From NCBI GenBank assembly GCA_016789905.1, contig JAEUQC010000025.1:1-64000 (forward strand): 64,000 nucleotides of DNA. The letters run 5' to 3'. Made by a program: the position numbers and the translations under genes. The notes under the pieces were generated by a model. The model worked only from the letters and a program-made list of their open reading frames with translations. It searched no databases and was not told where the DNA came from. Below are positions 60,796 to 64,000 of the stretch, one piece after another. The stretch is from Bryobacterales bacterium. Lineage in GTDB: Bacteria > Acidobacteriota > Terriglobia > Bryobacterales > Bryobacteraceae. Position 1 is the stretch's first letter. The number at the start of each line of letters is the position of its first letter.

Positions 60796-62241
60796 TCAAT
60801 TCAAAACCCAGGTGTCCTTGCTGCCTCCGCCTTGCGAAGAGTTCACCACCAGCGAACCTTTCCGCAGCGCCACCCGCGTCAGCGCCCCCGGCACAATCGT
60901 CGTCTTCTCCCCATGCAGAATGTAAGGCCGCAGGTCCACATGCCGTGGCTCCACACCGCTGCCGTCCACAAAGCACGGCGCTGTCGAGAGGCTCACCGTC
61001 GGCTGTGCTACATAGTTCCGCGGGTCGGCCTCAATCATTGCCCGGAACTCTTCCCTCTCCCTAGCCGAAGAATGCGGACCGATCAGCATCCCAAAACCGC
61101 CCGATTCTCCCACTGCCTTCACCACCAGCTTGTCCAGGTTCTCCAACACGTGTTGGCGCTCCGCTTTATTGGAGCAAAGCATCGTTTCCACGTTTTCCAG
61201 AATCGGGTCCATCCCGGTGTAGTAGCGGATGATTCGCGGCACATAGGCAAACAGCGCCTTGTCATCCGCCACCCCGCTGCCAATCGCGTTCGCCAGCGTC
61301 ACGTTCCCCGTCCGGTAGGCGTTGAACAACCCTGGTATCCCCAGTATCGAATCCGGCCGGAACGACAGCGGGTCAATGAAATCATCGTCAATCCTCCGGT
61401 AAATCACATCCACCCGCCGCAACCCGCCCGTCGTCCGCATGTGCACGATGTTGTCATGCACTGCCAAGTCGCGGCCCTCCACCAGTTGCACGCCCATCTG
61501 CCGCGCCAAATAGGAGTGTTCAAAATAGGCGGCGTTATAAACGCCCGGAGACAGCAGCACCACCGTCGGGTTACTTCGATTGTTCGGCGCCTGTTCCCGC
61601 AGCGTCGCCAGCAGCGCCTGTCCATAGTGGTCAATTGGGCGCACATCACAAGTCTGAAAAAGATCCGGAAAGGCGCGCTTCATTACCTGCCGGCTGGTTA
61701 GCATGTAGCTCACCCCGCTCGGCACGCGCAGGTTGTCTTCCAGCACGACAAACTCGCCCGCCGGCGTCCGGATCAGGTCCGTGCCAACGACCGTCACATA
61801 GACGCCCCGCGGCACCTGCACCCCGCGCATCTCCCGCCGAAAGTGGCGGCAACTGAAGATAATATCCCGAGGCACAATCTTGTCGTTCAGAATATGCCCG
61901 TCCGTATAGATGTCCCCCAGAAACTCGTTCAACGCGAAGATCCGCTGCGTCAATCCGGACTCAATCACCGCCCATTCCTCACCTGTAATGATCCGTGGCA
62001 GCAGATCATGCGGAATGATTCGTTCCATCCCCTCGTCGCGGCCTGCCAAGGTGAATGTGATCCCCTGGTGCAAAAAAGTTTGATCCGCCGTTTGTTTCCG
62101 CCGTCGCAGTTCGGCCATCGGCAGTTCTCGTAGCCGGTCGAACAGCGCCTGAAAATGAGGGCGCGGTTCGCCAACGGACGCAAACATTTCGTCGTAGGCT
62201 TCGCCAAGCGAATACTGCTGGAATGGGGCCGGGAACGGCAT
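60796..62241 (-). CDS. Circularly permuted ATP-grasp protein
   Basis: A 481-residue ligase-like protein of the circularly permuted ATP-grasp type 2 (DUF404/DUF407) family. Diagnostic stretches are [22 protein letters not shown] at the N-terminus (spread over the first 30 residues), [41 protein letters not shown] and the C-terminal [14 protein letters not shown]. Such enzymes would join an amino group to a carboxylate, but no substrate is proven. ATG at 62241 is preferred to the TTG at 62250. It heads the operon with alpha-E, transglutaminase and queD. Confidence 0.92.
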   Translation of the reverse strand: MPFPAPFQQYSLGEAYDEMFASVGEPRPHFQALFDRLRELPMAELRRRKQTADQTFLHQGITFTLAGRDEGMERIIPHDLLPRIITGEEWAVIESGLTQRIFALNEFLGDIYTDGHILNDKIVPRDIIFSCRHFRREMRGVQVPRGVYVTVVGTDLIRTPAGEFVVLEDNLRVPSGVSYMLTSRQVMKRAFPDLFQTCDVRPIDHYGQALLATLREQAPNNRSNPTVVLLSPGVYNAAYFEHSYLARQMGVQLVEGRDLAVHDNIVHMRTTGGLRRVDVIYRRIDDDFIDPLSFRPDSILGIPGLFNAYRTGNVTLANAIGSGVADDKALFAYVPRIIRYYTGMDPILENVETMLCSNKAERQHVLENLDKLVVKAVGESGGFGMLIGPHSSAREREEFRAMIEADPRNYVAQPTVSLSTAPCFVDGSGVEPRHVDLRPYILHGEKTTIVPGALTRVALRKGSLVVNSSQGGGSKDTWVLN

Positions 62242-62250
62242 CGGGGGCAA

Positions 62251-62286
62251 AGATTAACGGTAGCGGCGTGCCGCGCATAGTGTCAA
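62251..62286 (-). promoter_or_regulatory. Candidate promoter of the ATP-grasp operon
   Basis: On the minus strand TTGACA (62286-62281), a full consensus -35, is 18 bases from TACCGT (62262-62257). TAATCT (62256-62251) overlaps just downstream and ends nine bases before the ATG. Either -10 would give a short leader. Confidence 0.42.
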
Positions 62287-62427
62287 ATTGAAGGATTTTA
62301 TCGGGCCTATGGCGCAATCGATCGCCGGGCCACCGCGTCAGCGTGTCCCAAGACGCACTACACCCCCACCGGCACCCAAGGGGTTACCGGCGCTCCCCCC
62401 AAGAGGGAAATCAATTCGCCGCCAAAC

Positions 62428-64000
62428 CTATTGGCTGATTAAGTTCGCAAACAGCCGCACGCCCCCCGGCACCGCATACGGCAACTGTCGATACCACGCA
62501 TACGCGCAATAGATGTACCGCCCTTTCCCATGCTGCGCCACCAGCCACCCGCCCCTCTGCGGCGCCTGCCCTGTGTCATGCGTCTCCAGCAGCGCCTTGT
62601 AACGCGGATCCCAAGTCGTCAAGAACTTCGAACCCCGTTGCTCCACCCATCCTTCAAAATCCTTCGCCGCAATCTTGTTCGGCGCGTTGAACACCGGGTC
62701 CCCCGGCTCCAGCATCGTCACCGGTGAATCCTCTTCACTCACCTCCTCCGGATTCCTGCCCATCGAATACGGGTACGGCCCGAAGTTCTTATCGAACTCC
62801 GGCGTGTTGTACTGCACAATCAGCGTTCCCCCGTTGGCCACAAAATCCAGCAACCGCTGATTATAGGTCCGCACATCAGCCCGCACCGCGTACGCGCGAA
62901 TACCCAGCACAATCGTCGTGTATTGGTTCAAATTCGCCGTCGCCAACTGCGCCGCATCCAGCATCGCCGGCGCCACGCCAAGTTGCCGCAATCCCTCCGG
63001 CACATCGTCCCCCGTTCCCATCACATAGGCCACCTTCAGCCCCGGCTTCACCCGTACATCCACCGAACGAACCAAATGCCGCGCCGGCTGTGAGTGGTAA
63101 ACCGAATCGTACCCCGGCTGCGTAATCTCATCGTGGCTCTGCGTATAAACCTGCCCGTTATATACCGCCTCCGCCTCAATGTTTGCTTCCCCCGCCGCCC
63201 GGTTCGCCGGAGCAATCAACCGGAACCGCAGCGCCGCCTCCTCCCTCTCTTTCTCAAACGCAAACCGCCGCTGGGCCGGTTCGCTCGTCCATCCCGCCGG
63301 CACCCGCAGCTTCACTGTTCCCGCCGCCGGTCCATCCACGTTCGATTTCACCAGACACTCCACCTCATAACTGCTGCTCGCCAACGGCAGTATCCCGGCC
63401 TCCGTCCGGAACTGGATCGCCACCGGCGGCGCCACCGCCAGCGGCTTTAGCCTCTCCACCCCCAACGTATCCAGCGGACTCACCAGCACCGGCGTCTCAA
63501 TCTCTCCCTCGTCGTAGGTAATCCGGGCAATCAATGGCGGCGTCGCATTGGCCTGATAGAACGGCGCTCCCTCCACCGCGTATAAAGTCTGCCGCACATT
63601 CTCCCGCCGCCAATGCGCCCGGGTCGCCCGCGCCAAGCCCGGGACGGTCACCGCGAATCGCCCCGGCTCCGTCTGCCGCACTTCCAACGCCCCCAAGAAT
63701 TCCACCTTCCTCGCCTCCGCCCCATGCAGTTTCACAGTCACCTGAAAAGTCTGCCCCGGCGTCGCCAGCGAAAAAGTCTCCGCCGGCCTGAACGACGAAA
63801 ACGGTCCCGTCACCGCCACCTTCGGGTCCACTCGCGCCTCCACCTGCAGCGCCTTCGCCAGCGCCGCATTCAACTGCCGCACTTTCACCCGAACCGCGGG
63901 GTCAGCCGCATCCAACTCCTTTGCCACCCGCAGCGCTGCCGCCAAGTGCGCCCGCGGCGCCCGCAAGTCATCCACCCGGTACGCCTTCACCGCCGCCTCA
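62428..64000 (-). CDS. Partial large protein, C-terminal part of a PIG-L-associated exported protein
   Basis: The frame stays open to the right window edge, so only the last 524 residues are seen. The region begins with helices (LAAALRVAKELDAADPAVRVKV), has a beta-sandwich middle (NEW3-like; ASSSYEVECLVKSNVDGPAAG), and ends with a glutamine-amidotransferase-like fold (VAYVMGTGDDVPEGLRQLGV, TTIVLGIRAYAVRADVRTYNQ) and GKGRYIYCAYAWYRQLPYAVPGG. From memory this matches the C-terminal part of large PIG-L deacetylase family proteins common in Acidobacteriota; the deacetylase domain itself would be outside the window. It is a single gene, 177 bases from the ATP-grasp operon start. Confidence 0.55.
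   Translation of the reverse strand, partial: EAAVKAYRVDDLRAPRAHLAAALRVAKELDAADPAVRVKVRQLNAALAKALQVEARVDPKVAVTGPFSSFRPAETFSLATPGQTFQVTVKLHGAEARKVEFLGALEVRQTEPGRFAVTVPGLARATRAHWRRENVRQTLYAVEGAPFYQANATPPLIARITYDEGEIETPVLVSPLDTLGVERLKPLAVAPPVAIQFRTEAGILPLASSSYEVECLVKSNVDGPAAGTVKLRVPAGWTSEPAQRRFAFEKEREEAALRFRLIAPANRAAGEANIEAEAVYNGQVYTQSHDEITQPGYDSVYHSQPARHLVRSVDVRVKPGLKVAYVMGTGDDVPEGLRQLGVAPAMLDAAQLATANLNQYTTIVLGIRAYAVRADVRTYNQRLLDFVANGGTLIVQYNTPEFDKNFGPYPYSMGRNPEEVSEEDSPVTMLEPGDPVFNAPNKIAAKDFEGWVEQRGSKFLTTWDPRYKALLETHDTGQAPQRGGWLVAQHGKGRYIYCAYAWYRQLPYAVPGGVRLFANLISQ

Noticed and set aside
1..64000. tRNA, rRNA, CRISPR array, prophage or insertion sequence
   Set aside because: Gaps between genes are short and none has cloverleaf-like, repeat-spacer or transposase signs. 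The only repeat pair found is at 58395-58460.

Overview
The window is a dense, GC-rich chromosomal segment from a free-living Gram-negative bacterium, most likely an Acidobacteriota member of the Solibacter/Bryobacterales type. This assignment is inferred from gene content: a very large Oar-like TonB-dependent receptor with an N-terminal carboxypeptidase-regulatory domain, a CHAT/TPR protein paired with a sigma factor, exported multihaem and PQQ proteins, MoxR/VWA pairs, and a large PIG-L-associated protein. I see no rRNA, tRNA, CRISPR array, prophage or insertion sequence. Genes are packed with 4-bp start/stop overlaps, and several convergent pairs share their stop codons.

Left part (1-13 kb): a glycosyltransferase; a TrmB-type regulator divergent from a MoxR ATPase/VWA pair; a hybrid histidine kinase; an aldo/keto reductase and a DinB protein; then a minus-strand operon reading small Cys protein, multicopper oxidase, TolC-like channel, lipoprotein, FAD reductase, hemL, folD, coaE, HtrA protease (16.5 to 8.3 kb).

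16.6-25.7 kb: an exported TPR-CHAT protein, an ECF-like sigma factor and a membrane-anchored anti-sigma-like protein, followed by an exported heavy-metal-associated domain protein, an MFS exporter, an exported zinc metallopeptidase, a thiol-disulfide protein and a solitary sugar-binding lipoprotein. Two unrecognised convergent genes close this part. Together with the divergent copper-oxidase operon, the region looks like an envelope or metal-stress locus.

25.8-39.3 kb: prolyl oligopeptidase, ROK sugar kinase plus xylulokinase, priA, an acetyltransferase, mscL, an rRNA/tRNA methyltransferase, gamma-glutamyltransferase, a small SnoaL-like protein, and glycolate oxidase subunits glcE and glcF without glcD.

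39.3-54 kb, mostly minus strand: dusB, rnhA, a PfkB kinase, an IlvD/Edd dehydratase, a beta-propeller/phosphoesterase fusion and an esterase; a Pro/Ala-rich lipoprotein; a PQQ dehydrogenase with its di-haem cytochrome; and a patatin protein whose catalytic residues flank a long membrane domain.

54-64 kb: the TonB receptor overlapping a seven-haem cytochrome c, a pair of 25-bp direct repeats, QueD, and the widespread but poorly understood transglutaminase / alpha-E / circularly permuted ATP-grasp trio. The window ends inside a large protein resembling the C-terminal part of PIG-L family deacetylases. All assignments come from reading motifs by eye; no database search was run.
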